A DNA stretch of 23,622 bases from CAISDA01 sp050258555 (GCA_050258555.1 JBLMZA010000125.1:1-23622), one strand, 5' to 3'. Numbered from the stretch's first letter, positions 1-8,147 are shown. The notes: generated from the sequence alone by a model not told the origin. Numbers and translations are program-made.

Positions 1-950
1 CCGGATGCGGTGACTATTCGATCCTTGCGCAGATGCAGCGCATCATGCCCGAGATGAACATCCCGAAGGAAAAGATCGTCTTCATCTCCGGCATCGGATG
101 CTCGAGCCGCTTCCCCTATTATATGAACACCTACGGCATGCACTCGATCCACGGGCGCGCCACGGCGATCGCATCCGGTCTGAAGCTGGCGCGGCCGGAC
201 CTGATGGTCTGGGTCATCACCGGCGACGGCGACGGTCTGTCGATCGGCGGCAACCACATGATCCATCTGATGCGCCGCAACATCGATGTGAACGTCGTGA
301 TGTTCAACAACCAGATCTACGGACTGACCAAAGGCCAGTACTCGCCGACATCCGAATTCGGCAAGGTGACGAAGTCGACGCCGCAGGGCTCGATCGACTA
401 CCCGTTCAATCCCGCGTCGCTCGCGCTCGGCTCGAGCTGCGCGTTTGTCGCGCGCACGATGGACCGCGACCCGAAGCATCTGCAGATGGTGCTCAAGCGC
501 GCCGCCGAATTCAAGGGCACGTCGTACGTGGAAGTCTACCAGAACTGCAACGTCTTCAACGACGGAGCGTTCTTCCAGTTCACGGAGAAAGAGACGCGCG
601 ATGAAACGGTCGTGTATCTCGAGCACGGCAAGCCGCTCGTCTTCGGCAAGAACAAGGACAAAGGCATCAAGCTCGACGGCTTCTCCCCCGTCGTCGTCTC
701 GCTCGCCGACGGCATGCATTCGGTGAACGACCTGCTCATACACAACGAGAAGGATTCGACGCTCGCCTTCATCATGGCGAACATGACATACATGCCGGGA
801 CTCCCCCGCCCGATCGGCATCTTCCAGGCGATCACGCGTCCCACGTACGACGAAGAGATGAGCAAGCAGATCGACTCCACCGTCTCGAAGCGCGGACGCG
901 GATCGCTCGACAAGCTCTTCGCTTCCGGCGACACCTGGGTTATTCAGTAA
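1..950 (+). CDS. korB: 2-oxoglutarate:ferredoxin oxidoreductase, beta subunit (5' partial)
   Basis: The gene is cut by the left edge; the reading frame is open from base 3 and ends at TAA 948-950. It encodes the thiamine-diphosphate subunit that, with an alpha subunit, oxidatively decarboxylates 2-oxoglutarate to succinyl-CoA and reduces ferredoxin. The visible part begins inside the family's (C)PGCGDYS motif, whose Cys helps bind the 4Fe-4S cluster. GIGCSSRFPYY follows, then the TPP/Mg motif GDGDGLSIGGNH and NNQIYGLTKGQ. A C-terminal extension of about 100 residues follows the catalytic core and includes FVARTMDR and YVEVYQNCNVFNDG. The alpha subunit is presumably just upstream, outside the window. 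A strong hairpin terminator follows, so this is the last gene of its operon. A related 2-oxoacid substrate cannot be excluded. Confidence 0.92.
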   Translation, partial: GCGDYSILAQMQRIMPEMNIPKEKIVFISGIGCSSRFPYYMNTYGMHSIHGRATAIASGLKLARPDLMVWVITGDGDGLSIGGNHMIHLMRRNIDVNVVMFNNQIYGLTKGQYSPTSEFGKVTKSTPQGSIDYPFNPASLALGSSCAFVARTMDRDPKHLQMVLKRAAEFKGTSYVEVYQNCNVFNDGAFFQFTEKETRDETVVYLEHGKPLVFGKNKDKGIKLDGFSPVVVSLADGMHSVNDLLIHNEKDSTLAFIMANMTYMPGLPRPIGIFQAITRPTYDEEMSKQIDSTVSKRGRGSLDKLFASGDTWVIQ

Positions 951-973
951 GAGAAGCATCGCTGTCCAACGCG

Positions 974-1000
974 ACGCCCCCGGCAACGGGGGCGTTTTTT
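974..1000 (+). terminator. Intrinsic terminator of korB
   Basis: A perfect 9-bp stem, ACGCCCCCG (974-982) with CGGGGGCGT (987-995), closes on a GCAA tetraloop. It runs straight into TTTTTT at 995-1000. It lies 24 bases after the korB stop codon. Confidence 0.95.
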
Positions 1001-1031
1001 ATTGGAGATCACACACATTCAACGGAACGCC

Positions 1032-2021
1032 ATGAACGAGCTGTTCGAACAATTCCGCGCCATCGTCGCGGACAAACAGTCATTCGTCATCACCTCGCAC
1101 ATCAATCCGGACGGCGATTCGATCGGCAGCGAGACCGCCCTGGCCGTTGTACTGAAGGACATGGGGAAATCCGTCCGCATCATCAACCAGAGCATCACGC
1201 CTGACAATCTCCGGTTTCTTTCGGAAGAGATCTTTCCCGTCGAGCTATTCGATCCCTCCGTGCATCAGGCGGTGATACGAAGCGCCGACTGCCTCATCGT
1301 CGTCGATACGAATGCGACGAACCGCTTCTTCGCGATGGCCGACGACTGGGCCGCCGCCACGGCGTTCAAAATCTGCATCGACCATCATCTCGAACCCGAA
1401 CAGTTCGCCGACTTCTACATCGTGGATGCCGAAGCGCCCGCCACCAGCGAACTTCTCTACGCGCTGATCCGTTTCATGAGTGCGGAGGCCGTGACGCTGC
1501 CGGTGGCACGCGCGCTCTATACGGGCATCATGACCGATACCGGCTCGTTCCGGTTCCCGAAGACCGACGCCGAGACGCATACGATCACTGCCGAGCTGGT
1601 GAGAATCGGCGCCGATCCCTACGAGATCTATCAGAAGGTGTACGACAGCGGTCCCGTGAATAAGCTCCAGCTGCTGGGGCGGGCCCTCGACTCGCTCACC
1701 ACCGCGTCAAACGGCGCACTGGCCTGGATGGTGATCAGGAACGCAGACTTTCCCGAAACATCGACCGTTCCGGCCGATACGGACAACTTCATCAATTATA
1801 CGCTCTCGGTGGGCGGCGTGAAGGTCGGGCTTCTCTTTGTCGAACTGGAAGGCGTGGTCAAAGTCAGCTTCCGTTCGAAAGGCGATATCTGGATCAACAA
1901 CCTCGCCAAGGAATTCGGCGGCAACGGACACAAGCATGCCGCCGGCGCGCGCGTCACGGGCCGCACGCTCGACGATGTGATCGACCATGTGACCGAACGC
2001 GCAAAAACATACATCCACTAA
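1032..2021 (+). CDS. nrnA: DHH/DHHA1 phosphoesterase, NrnA-type oligoribonuclease / pAp phosphatase
   Basis: A 329-residue cytoplasmic metal-dependent phosphoesterase of the NrnA family. These enzymes degrade 2-5 nt RNAs and dephosphorylate 3'-phosphoadenosine 5'-phosphate. The DHH domain shows HINPDGDS (H23, D27, D29), the second Asp in VVDTN (D92), the DHH triad itself (117-119) and YTGIMTDTGSFRF. The C-terminal DHHA1 domain carries GGNGHKHAAG, the usual GGGH-type RNA-binding loop. The frame extends to a TTG at 1002, but that sits on the terminator's T-run without a ribosome site, so ATG 1032 is chosen. No strong Shine-Dalgarno is visible. It is the first gene of a close run with pepA (14-nt gap), a thioesterase and a beta-CASP hydrolase. 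Confidence 0.9.
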   Translation: MNELFEQFRAIVADKQSFVITSHINPDGDSIGSETALAVVLKDMGKSVRIINQSITPDNLRFLSEEIFPVELFDPSVHQAVIRSADCLIVVDTNATNRFFAMADDWAAATAFKICIDHHLEPEQFADFYIVDAEAPATSELLYALIRFMSAEAVTLPVARALYTGIMTDTGSFRFPKTDAETHTITAELVRIGADPYEIYQKVYDSGPVNKLQLLGRALDSLTTASNGALAWMVIRNADFPETSTVPADTDNFINYTLSVGGVKVGLLFVELEGVVKVSFRSKGDIWINNLAKEFGGNGHKHAAGARVTGRTLDDVIDHVTERAKTYIH

Positions 2022-2035
2022 CCATAGAAGACAAC

Positions 2036-3541
2036 GTGCTCATGAAGATTTCCGCCGAAGCAGTCTCTCTCTCCTCCCGCTCATGGGATCTCGCGGCCTG
2101 CGTCCAATTTGAAGACGATGCGGCCAATGCAGCAATGATGCGCCGTCTTCCCTCCGGCGTCAAATCGAAAATCGCCCACGCACGCGCGCTCGGCGACTTC
2201 GCCGGAAAGAAGGACGAGGCGGTTCTCGTGTACACGGAAAATGCCATTCCTTCGCCGCGCCTCCTGATTGCGGGCGCGGGAACATCCGGCGCCTACACGC
2301 TCGAGCATCTGCGCCGAAGCGCGGCGTCCGCCGTGAAAAAAGCGAAGGCATGCAAGGCCGTCTCCGCCGCGCTCCTCCTGCCCGTCCATGCTCCGCAGCT
2401 TGCGGCCTATCCGGCCGCACAGATCGGACAGGCCATGGCCGAAGCCGCGATCCTCGCACTGTATGCCTATGACCGGCACAAGACGAAGGAGACGAAGCCC
2501 AACACCCTTCGATCGCTCTCCATCCTCCTCGATTCGGACGAGACGGCACGGGAATTCAGGAAAGGGATCGCCGAGGGAACGATCATCGCCGAAGCCGTCA
2601 TCCGTACGCGCGATCTGGCCAATGCGCCGGCCATCGAGGTCTATCCAGCATCGTTGGCCGATGCGGCGCGGCGCATGGCGCGCGAGACCGGCATACGGGC
2701 GACCGTTCTGGACAGGAAGAAAATCGAACAGCTCGGCATGGGCGGAGTGACGAATGTGGGCAAAGGAAGCGCGCACGATCCTCGCTTCATCATTCTCGAC
2801 TACAAGCCGCAGAAGTCAAAGCGCACCGTGGTGCTTGTCGGCAAGGGCGTCACATTCGACAGCGGCGGCATCTCCATCAAGCCCTCTGCCGGCATGGGCG
2901 AAATGCGCGCCGATATGCACGGAGGCGCGAGCGTGATCGGCACGCTCGAAGCGGCGGCGCGCCTGAAGCTGCCGGTGCATCTGGTGGGACTCGTGCCCGC
3001 CGTCGAAAACATGCCGTCGGGCACGGCGCTGAAGCCGGGCGACATCATCACGCACTACAACGGCATGACGACCGAAGTCGACAACACGGACGCCGAAGGC
3101 CGTCTCATTCTTGCCGATGCGCTGAGTTATGCCGCGCGATACAAACCGGATGTGATCATCGATCTGGCCACGCTCACAGGCGCAGCGGTCGTGGCGCTGG
3201 GACATCATGCCATGGCGATGCTCGGCACCGACGAGACGGCGATGGCGGACCTGAAGAAAGCGGGCGACCTCACGTACGAACGCGTGTGGCAGCTGCCGCT
3301 GTTCGAGGAATACAACAGACAGATCAAAAGCGACGTCGCCGATGTGAAGAATGTGGGCGGACGCTGGGGCGGCGCGATCACCGCGGCGGCCTTCCTCAAG
3401 CATTTCGTCGGCGATCACCCATGGGTGCATCTCGACATCGCCGGCCCCTCGTTCTTCGAAGAGGCGCAGGACTACATCCCGAAAGGCGCCACCGGCGTCG
3501 GCGTGCGTCTGCTCATTGAATACCTGCGCACGCTTCATTGA
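2036..3541 (+). CDS. pepA: Leucyl aminopeptidase, M17 family
   Basis: A 501-residue cytosolic di-metal exopeptidase that removes N-terminal residues, Leu preferentially, from peptides. All M17 signature residues are present. Metal ligands are K270, D275 (GKGVTFDSGG), D293 (RADMHGG), and D352 and E354 in NTDAEGRLIL; the catalytic pair is K282 and R356. Counted from the GTG at 2036, these equal the E. coli PepA numbers as I recall them, which supports that start. GAAG at 2027-2030 is 5 nt from the GTG. An ATG at 2042 is the alternative. The variable N-terminal domain occupies about residues 1-165 and the catalytic domain the rest. It follows nrnA by 14 nt and precedes the thioesterase by 18 nt, as in an operon. 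Confidence 0.95.
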   Translation: MLMKISAEAVSLSSRSWDLAACVQFEDDAANAAMMRRLPSGVKSKIAHARALGDFAGKKDEAVLVYTENAIPSPRLLIAGAGTSGAYTLEHLRRSAASAVKKAKACKAVSAALLLPVHAPQLAAYPAAQIGQAMAEAAILALYAYDRHKTKETKPNTLRSLSILLDSDETAREFRKGIAEGTIIAEAVIRTRDLANAPAIEVYPASLADAARRMARETGIRATVLDRKKIEQLGMGGVTNVGKGSAHDPRFIILDYKPQKSKRTVVLVGKGVTFDSGGISIKPSAGMGEMRADMHGGASVIGTLEAAARLKLPVHLVGLVPAVENMPSGTALKPGDIITHYNGMTTEVDNTDAEGRLILADALSYAARYKPDVIIDLATLTGAAVVALGHHAMAMLGTDETAMADLKKAGDLTYERVWQLPLFEEYNRQIKSDVADVKNVGGRWGGAITAAAFLKHFVGDHPWVHLDIAGPSFFEEAQDYIPKGATGVGVRLLIEYLRTLH

Positions 3542-3559
3542 CTACAATACTCGCATACG

Positions 3560-3970
3560 ATGACATATTCCACATTTGAAACTGAACTCGCGGTCCGGCC
3601 GGACGACATCGACATGAACAATCATGTCCACAACACGAAGTATCTCGATTATGTGCTTGCGGCGCGCTACGATCAGATGAAGCGCTGCTACGGCATGGCG
3701 ATGGATTCGTTTCTTGAGCGGGGCTTGAGCTGGGTGGTGAACACCTGCTTCATCCAGTTCAAGCGTCCCCTCTTTCTCGGCGAATCGATCCGTGTGCGCA
3801 CGCACATCGCCGAGGTCGCCGATACGCACGCGAAGGTCGCCTTCGAGATCCTGAAGAAAGCCAACGGCAAGCTTTCGGCGGACGGCTATTTCGATTATAC
3901 GCTCATCAATGCCCGGACCGGCAGAGCGGAGAAGCTTCCGCAGGATGTCATCGAGAAATACAGCATCTGA
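3560..3970 (+). CDS. Acyl-CoA thioesterase, hotdog fold (4HBT/YbgC-FadM type)
   Basis: A 136-residue single hotdog-domain protein, the normal size for the 4-hydroxybenzoyl-CoA thioesterase group, which hydrolyses acyl-CoA or acyl-ACP thioesters in the cytoplasm. The N-terminal signature RPDDIDMNNHVHNTKYLDY (13-31) matches the family pattern with a catalytic Asp and a His/Asn-rich turn before the central helix. The strand segments WVVNTCFIQFKRPLFLGESIR and VAFEILKKANGKLSADGYFDYTLIN are also typical. ATG 3560 is the first in-frame start after pepA; there is no obvious Shine-Dalgarno, so translation may be coupled. It sits between a peptidase and an RNase-like protein. That gives no substrate clue. 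Bacteria often place such genes near Tol-Pal or menaquinone genes, but none is seen here. Confidence 0.85.
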   Translation: MTYSTFETELAVRPDDIDMNNHVHNTKYLDYVLAARYDQMKRCYGMAMDSFLERGLSWVVNTCFIQFKRPLFLGESIRVRTHIAEVADTHAKVAFEILKKANGKLSADGYFDYTLINARTGRAEKLPQDVIEKYSI

Positions 3971-3991
3971 CACGCCAACAACGATCATGCG

Positions 3992-5356
3992 ATGAAATTT
4001 CTTCCACTCGGCGGCGCGGACGATATCGGCGCATCCTGCTACTACATCGACAGCGCGGGAACGGGCATCATCCTCGACTGCGGCATGCATCCGCGCAAGA
4101 CGGGCGCCGATGCGCTTCCGCAGCTCGGCCGGCTGGACGAGCTTCCGGTGGATGCCGTGCTGATCACGCATGCGCACCAGGATCACCTCGATGCGCTTCC
4201 CTTTCTTGTGCAGAAGGCGCCGCATGTGCGCATCGTCGCCACGCCGCAGACGCGCGCGCTGGCGGAGCTGACGCTTCACAACGCCGCCGGCATCCTGCAG
4301 GAACAGTACGCCGATCATCCCTCGATCAAGCCGTATACGCATGAAGAAATCGATCTGCTCGTGCAGAGCATCGAGTGGCGGAGCTACGAAGAGGAATTCG
4401 AGATCCGCGGCTACCGGCATTACGGCAACAGTCCCGTCGTCGCCTCGTTCCACGATGCCGGGCACATTCTCGGATCGGCCGGCATTCTGCTCCGCCATGG
4501 CGGCGAGTCGCTCTTTTTCACCGGCGATATCAGTCTGAGCCGGCAGAAGATCCTTCCCGGATGCACGCTTCCGCGCCATGCGGTCGACACGCTCGTGCTG
4601 GAATGCACGCACGGCGCGACCGATTCCGCGACGCTTCCGCTCTGGAGCGCCGAAGCGCGGCGCCTGGCGCGCGAAGCAAACCGCGTCTTCGGCAACCGCG
4701 GATCGGTGCTCATCCCCGTCTTCGCCCTGGGCAAGATGCAGGAGATGCTCGCCACCGTGTTCGGGCTCATGGAAACCGGGGCAATTCCTGAAGTGCCCGT
4801 CTACACAGGCGGGCTGGGCAGGAAGATCTCGATGGTCTACGACAAGAACCGGTTCGTGGTGCCTGTGACCGATACGGACATCGAGCTGCTTGAGTATCCT
4901 CAGGAAAGCATCTTCGAGATTCAGCGCTCGGACGATCTCTTTCGCACTCCTTCGATCGTCCTTGTCTCGAGCGGCATGGTCGTTGAAGGCACGACCTCCT
5001 TCACGCTCACGAAGCGCTGGCTGCAGCAGAAAGGAAGCGCCATCTTCACGGTGGGTTATATGGATCCTGAGACGCCCGGATACCGGCTCCTTTCGGCGCG
5101 GCTCGGCTCCATGGTCCGGCTGACAGAGAGCGACGAGCCGCGTCCGGTGCTCTGCGACATCGTGCCATTCCGCTTCTCGGCGCACGGCAGGCGCGAGGAT
5201 CTGCTCTCGATCGTCTCGAGCCTCATGCCGAAACGGGTCATTCTCGTGCACGGCGAGGAATCGGCCGTCCATTGGATGGGAAACGCCATTCTGGAGGCGT
5301 ATCCGGACATGAAGGTCCACGCGGCCGAGATCGGGAAAGAAATCCCGCTCTCGTAA
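3992..5356 (+). CDS. MBL-fold beta-CASP hydrolase, CPSF-like ribonuclease candidate
   Basis: A 454-residue metallo-beta-lactamase protein with a beta-CASP insertion, the architecture of RNA-processing nucleases such as the CPSF73 group. Motifs in order are HAHQDH (60-65), the metal His in DAGHILGSA (H158), the metal Asp in FTGDI (D179), and motif A LECTHG (E204). ALGKMQEML, IVLVSSGM, motif B FSAHGR (H398) and motif C LVHGEE (H420) follow. It lacks the long C-terminal domain of RNase J. Motif A reads ECTHG instead of the more usual ESTYG, and the beta-CASP Arg is Lys in LGKMQE. ATG 3992 lies 21 nt after the thioesterase stop. Co-direction with nrnA suggests a role in RNA turnover (inference). 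A non-RNA role is possible. Confidence 0.85.
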   Translation: MKFLPLGGADDIGASCYYIDSAGTGIILDCGMHPRKTGADALPQLGRLDELPVDAVLITHAHQDHLDALPFLVQKAPHVRIVATPQTRALAELTLHNAAGILQEQYADHPSIKPYTHEEIDLLVQSIEWRSYEEEFEIRGYRHYGNSPVVASFHDAGHILGSAGILLRHGGESLFFTGDISLSRQKILPGCTLPRHAVDTLVLECTHGATDSATLPLWSAEARRLAREANRVFGNRGSVLIPVFALGKMQEMLATVFGLMETGAIPEVPVYTGGLGRKISMVYDKNRFVVPVTDTDIELLEYPQESIFEIQRSDDLFRTPSIVLVSSGMVVEGTTSFTLTKRWLQQKGSAIFTVGYMDPETPGYRLLSARLGSMVRLTESDEPRPVLCDIVPFRFSAHGRREDLLSIVSSLMPKRVILVHGEESAVHWMGNAILEAYPDMKVHAAEIGKEIPLS

Positions 5357-5375
5357 TGCATGCGCGAAAATGGAC

Positions 5376-5404
5376 TTGCATTTCCGGCAAATATTCGATA
5401 TATT
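5376..5404 (+). promoter_or_regulatory. Promoter of rpmB
   Basis: TTGCAT (5376-5381) and TATATT (5399-5404) are separated by 17 bp. They stand in an AT-rich stretch between the hydrolase stop and rpmB, with a leader of about 35-40 nt before the rpmB start. Confidence 0.7.
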
Positions 5405-5447
5405 TTATACGATTTATATCCTACTAGAGAAAGGACTGAACAATACC

Positions 5448-5639
5448 ATGGCCAAAGTTTGTGAAGTGTGCGGAAAGAAACCTATTGCAGGACATCACGT
5501 CAGCCACGCCAACAACAGAACACCGCGCCGCTGGCTGCCGAATTTGCAGGAAGTTCGTGCCATCGTCAACGGTTCTGTGAAGCGCGTGCGCATCTGCACC
5601 TCTTGCTTGAAAGCGGACAAGATCCAGAAAGCTGTCTGA
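5448..5639 (+). CDS. rpmB: 50S ribosomal protein L28
   Basis: A 63-residue basic protein of the large ribosomal subunit, normal length for short L28s. It begins MAKVCEVCGKKP and contains the conserved HANNRTPRRWLPNLQ segment. Two Cys pairs, CEVC near the N-terminus and CTSC near the C-terminus, make this a zinc-ribbon (C+) form of L28. The start is ATG 5448, preceded by AGAAAGGA at 5428-5435. A longer in-frame extension upstream overlaps the promoter and does not resemble L28. The gene is monocistronic: it has its own promoter and a hairpin terminator behind it. Confidence 0.97.
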   Translation: MAKVCEVCGKKPIAGHHVSHANNRTPRRWLPNLQEVRAIVNGSVKRVRICTSCLKADKIQKAV

Positions 5640-5665
5640 TTTTTGAACGCACGGTTTTGAACTGC

Positions 5666-5700
5666 AAAAGGTCATCGACGCACGGTGACCTTTTCTTATT
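5666..5700 (+). terminator. Intrinsic terminator of rpmB
   Basis: AAAAGGTCA (5666-5674) pairs with TGACCTTTT (5686-5694) around an 11-nt loop, and T-rich sequence continues to 5700. It lies 26 bases after rpmB and 22 bases before pgsA, so pgsA needs read-through or a promoter that I could not identify. Confidence 0.85.
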
Positions 5701-5722
5701 TTCAGTCACGTTCCCTGAGCCT

Positions 5723-6337
5723 ATGTCTCCTCCCAATCAGCTCACATTGCTTCGAGTACTGCTGACACCCATCTTTATCGTGCTCCTGTTTTCCGATTCC
5801 TCCTCGAGCCGCGAGATCGGCTTCGGCGTGTACATCATCGCTGCGCTGACCGACTGGTACGACGGATACGTCGCCCGCCGCTGGGGCTACATTACGCGCT
5901 GGGGAAAATTCTTCGATCCTCTGGCGGACAAGGTGCTCACCTCCGCCGCATTCGTCTCCTTTGCCGTCATCGGCTACGCCGCCTGGTGGATGGTGTGGGT
6001 GATCGTCGTGCGCGATCTGGTGATCACGACGCTCCGCTCGTATGCCGAGCTCAGGAACAAGCCGATCGACACCAGCATGTTCGCCAAGACGAAGACGATG
6101 CTGCAGCTGGTGGTGATCTATCTTCTTCTCATCATCTATATCGTCCGAGGCGACGAATCGCTCTATGCGAAATTCGGCGCGCTCGTCGACACCGTGGGCC
6201 AGCCTGTCGTCATCACCTCGTCGATGCTCGTCGTCACGCTCCTCACGGCATGGACCGGCGTGATGTATTTCATCAACAACCGCACGATTCTCAAGGAACT
6301 GTTCTCTTCCAATGGCCGCCTCCCCGAATCAGAGTAA
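5723..6337 (+). CDS. pgsA: CDP-diacylglycerol--glycerol-3-phosphate 3-phosphatidyltransferase
   Basis: A 204-residue integral membrane enzyme that makes phosphatidylglycerophosphate from CDP-diacylglycerol and glycerol-3-phosphate. The CDP-alcohol phosphatidyltransferase motif is complete: DG-x2-AR-x8-G-x3-D-x3-D in DGYVARRWGYITRWGKFF followed by DPLAD. It begins with the typical N-terminal helix MSPPNQLTLLRVLLTPIFIV, and several hydrophobic segments follow. ATG 5723 is chosen because the protein opens with the family's PNQLTLLR start; the frame extends upstream only through terminator and rpmB sequence. No Shine-Dalgarno is evident. Its 3' end overlaps the next gene, pgpA, by 26 nt, so the enzyme and the phosphatase that uses its product are probably made together. 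Confidence 0.93.
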   Translation: MSPPNQLTLLRVLLTPIFIVLLFSDSSSSREIGFGVYIIAALTDWYDGYVARRWGYITRWGKFFDPLADKVLTSAAFVSFAVIGYAAWWMVWVIVVRDLVITTLRSYAELRNKPIDTSMFAKTKTMLQLVVIYLLLIIYIVRGDESLYAKFGALVDTVGQPVVITSSMLVVTLLTAWTGVMYFINNRTILKELFSSNGRLPESE

Positions 6338-6797
6338 GCCGGGACTTTCAGGGCTTTCGTTCTTCGACCGGTTCATCGCGACCGGTTTTTTTTCAGGCTT
6401 CTTCCCTGTTGCTCCGGGCACGGCCGGCTCCGCCGCGGCGCTGCTCTTTTTTCTCATTCCCGGATTTTCCGCATGGTATGTGCTCATTCCCGCATCCGTG
6501 ATCCTCTTCGCGCTTGGAGGGCGTGCAGCCGGCAAGGCGGAAGCGCTGCTCGGGCAGGATCCGTCTTTTGTGACGGTCGATGAAGTGGTGGGTATGTGGA
6601 CGAGCCTGTGGCTTGTGCCGCTGACGGTGACGACGGCCGCTGCCGCCTTCTTCCTGTTCAGACTCTTCGACATCATCAAGCCGTCTCCGGCCCGGTGGTT
6701 CGATAAAAAAAGCGGCGGATGGAACATCATGCTCGATGATGTCATCGCCGCTGTATATACGAATCTCGTGCTGCAGATCGCCGTCCGGGTGTTCTGA
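6312..6797 (+). CDS. pgpA: Phosphatidylglycerophosphatase A
   Basis: A 161-residue membrane phosphatase that removes the terminal phosphate of phosphatidylglycerophosphate to give phosphatidylglycerol. Family motifs are present in order: FFPVAPGTAGS, DPSFVTVDEVVGMW with its acidic catalytic residues, FRLFDIIKPSP, and IMLDDVIAAVYTN. Three or four hydrophobic segments fit the usual topology. ATG 6312 lies inside the pgsA coding region in another frame. The 26-nt overlap and the absence of a separate ribosome site point to translational coupling. Its stop codon is one base from the stop codon of the convergent peptidase gene, with no terminator between them. Confidence 0.93.
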   Translation: MAASPNQSKPGLSGLSFFDRFIATGFFSGFFPVAPGTAGSAAALLFFLIPGFSAWYVLIPASVILFALGGRAAGKAEALLGQDPSFVTVDEVVGMWTSLWLVPLTVTTAAAAFFLFRLFDIIKPSPARWFDKKSGGWNIMLDDVIAAVYTNLVLQIAVRVF

Positions 6798-6798
6798 C

Positions 6799-8004
6799 TT
6801 AGACGATCTTCACGATCTCCTGCTGTATGGGAAGCCCGGGAATGGTCACCTCGCCCTTATCGCCGATGTAGACGTCGATCTCGAGACGCACGCCGAACTC
6901 TTCCGGCAGATACACCCCGGGCTCGATCGAGAAGCAGGTGCGCGGGATGAGCTCGCGCTCGTCATGCGTTTCGAAGTTGTCGATATTGGCGCCGTTGCCG
7001 TGCACTTCCTCGCCGATATTGTGCCCGGTGCGGTGAATGAAATACTCGCCGAATCCCCGCTCCTCGATGTAGCGGCGCGTGACATCGTCCACGTCGCAGC
7101 CGGCCACTTTCCGTCCCGCCGCGAACTCCTGCTTCAGATACTCGACCGCCGCGTCGCGTCCTCCCTTCACGACATTGAACACGCGCTGGTATTTTTCGGG
7201 GATCGTCTCGCCCACGTAGGCCACCCAGGTGATATCGGCATAGACCGCGCCCGGTTTCTTCTTCTTTGCCCAGAGATCGATGAGCACGTAATCGCCTTTT
7301 CGGATCACGCTTGAACGCTCTTTCGTCGGCTCATAGTGCGGATTGGCGCCGTTGCCGTTGACCGAGCAGTTCGGATCGGCATAGGTGATCATCTCGTGCG
7401 CGGCGAACTCGCGGAGCATCGTCTGCTGTACATCATACTCGGTGACCGTCCTTCCGGCGCGCAGCTCATCGCCGATGAAGGAGAATGCCACATCGACCGT
7501 CCGGCGCAGTACATGCGCCGATTCGAGCATATCCTGATACTGCTCGTCGGTCCACCTGGCCTCGAAATACTGCACGATGTCGCCCGACGAGACGACCGTC
7601 GTGCCGAAGGAGCGGATGAATTCGATCGTGCCGGCGTCCACTTTTGAAAGATACGGAATGGCATTGCCCGGAGAATATTCCATGGCCACCGTGCCCGCTC
7701 CGGCAAGCAGCGACTTCACGCCGTCCTGAAGCGTGGTCCATTTGCTGTAGACCGCTTTCGTTCCCGGAAGATGATCGAGCGCGAACTGTTCGATGCCGTG
7801 CACAAGCTTGCGCGGCTCGCCTATGGCGGGGATGAAGTAGAAGTGCCTCCGCGAAAGGAACACATCAGCGGGCATCTCGAGGATCTTCGTGGCGAAGACA
7901 TTCGTCCCCCTGAAATTGTAGAGCAGCCATCCGTCCAGTCCTGTGTCGCGGAGCCGCTGCTGAATGTGTTCGATCTTTTGGGCGAGTGCGGTTGATGTCG
8001 GCAT
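6799..8004 (-). CDS. M24 family metallopeptidase (Xaa-Pro aminopeptidase type)
   Basis: A 401-residue cytosolic peptidase of the pita-bread fold; the relatives remove an N-terminal residue preceding proline. The five metal ligands are visible: D243 (LIDLW), D257 (YADITW), H328 (HRTGHNIG), E361 (FSIEPGVY) and E375 (RLEIDVY). An N-terminal creatinase-like domain covers about residues 1-155. The segment after the second Asp reads ITWVAYVG where prolidases usually have an Arg (TR), a possible subgroup trait. ATG 8004 has GGAG nine bases upstream (complement of 8014-8017). An extended -10 promoter lies at 8041-8049. It stands alone on the minus strand between pgpA and groL. Confidence 0.88.
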   Translation of the reverse strand: MPTSTALAQKIEHIQQRLRDTGLDGWLLYNFRGTNVFATKILEMPADVFLSRRHFYFIPAIGEPRKLVHGIEQFALDHLPGTKAVYSKWTTLQDGVKSLLAGAGTVAMEYSPGNAIPYLSKVDAGTIEFIRSFGTTVVSSGDIVQYFEARWTDEQYQDMLESAHVLRRTVDVAFSFIGDELRAGRTVTEYDVQQTMLREFAAHEMITYADPNCSVNGNGANPHYEPTKERSSVIRKGDYVLIDLWAKKKKPGAVYADITWVAYVGETIPEKYQRVFNVVKGGRDAAVEYLKQEFAAGRKVAGCDVDDVTRRYIEERGFGEYFIHRTGHNIGEEVHGNGANIDNFETHDERELIPRTCFSIEPGVYLPEEFGVRLEIDVYIGDKGEVTIPGLPIQQEIVKIV

Positions 8005-8040
8005 GAAAATAGTCTCCAGAAGGTGAAGGGTGAATTGTTG

Positions 8041-8049
8041 AATATAGCA
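8041..8049 (-). promoter_or_regulatory. Extended -10 promoter candidate of the M24 peptidase gene
   Basis: On the minus strand the sequence reads TTGCTATATT, which gives TATATT (complement of 8041-8046) with an upstream TGn element. The -35 position falls in the T-run of the groL terminator and is poor. The leader to ATG 8004 would be about 30 nt and includes the GGAG site. Confidence 0.45.
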
Positions 8050-8060
8050 ATTTCATACGG

Positions 8061-8100
8061 AAAAAAAAATCCCCGCGCCTGTTCGTGCAGGCGCGGGGAT
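8061..8100 (-). terminator. Intrinsic terminator of groS-groL
   Basis: A perfect 13-bp stem (8069-8081 with 8088-8100, core CCCCGCGCCTG) closes on a 6-nt loop. In the minus-strand transcript it is followed by a run of eight to nine U (A-run at 8061-8069 on the plus strand). Confidence 0.96.
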
Positions 8101-8147
8101 CCGGAAACCGCGTGTTCAGTGTGGTTCTATCTAGTGCAGCATGCTTC

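Noticed and set aside
2081..2776. 231-codon minus-strand frame opposite pepA
   Set aside because: PepA opposite has every catalytic residue in place, and the antisense product shows no motif.
3542..5320. 592-codon open frame on the minus strand opposite the thioesterase and beta-CASP genes
   Set aside because: Low-complexity Arg/His/Asp-rich translation without recognisable domain; both genes opposite have clear family motifs. Codon bias of a GC-rich genome explains the antisense openness.
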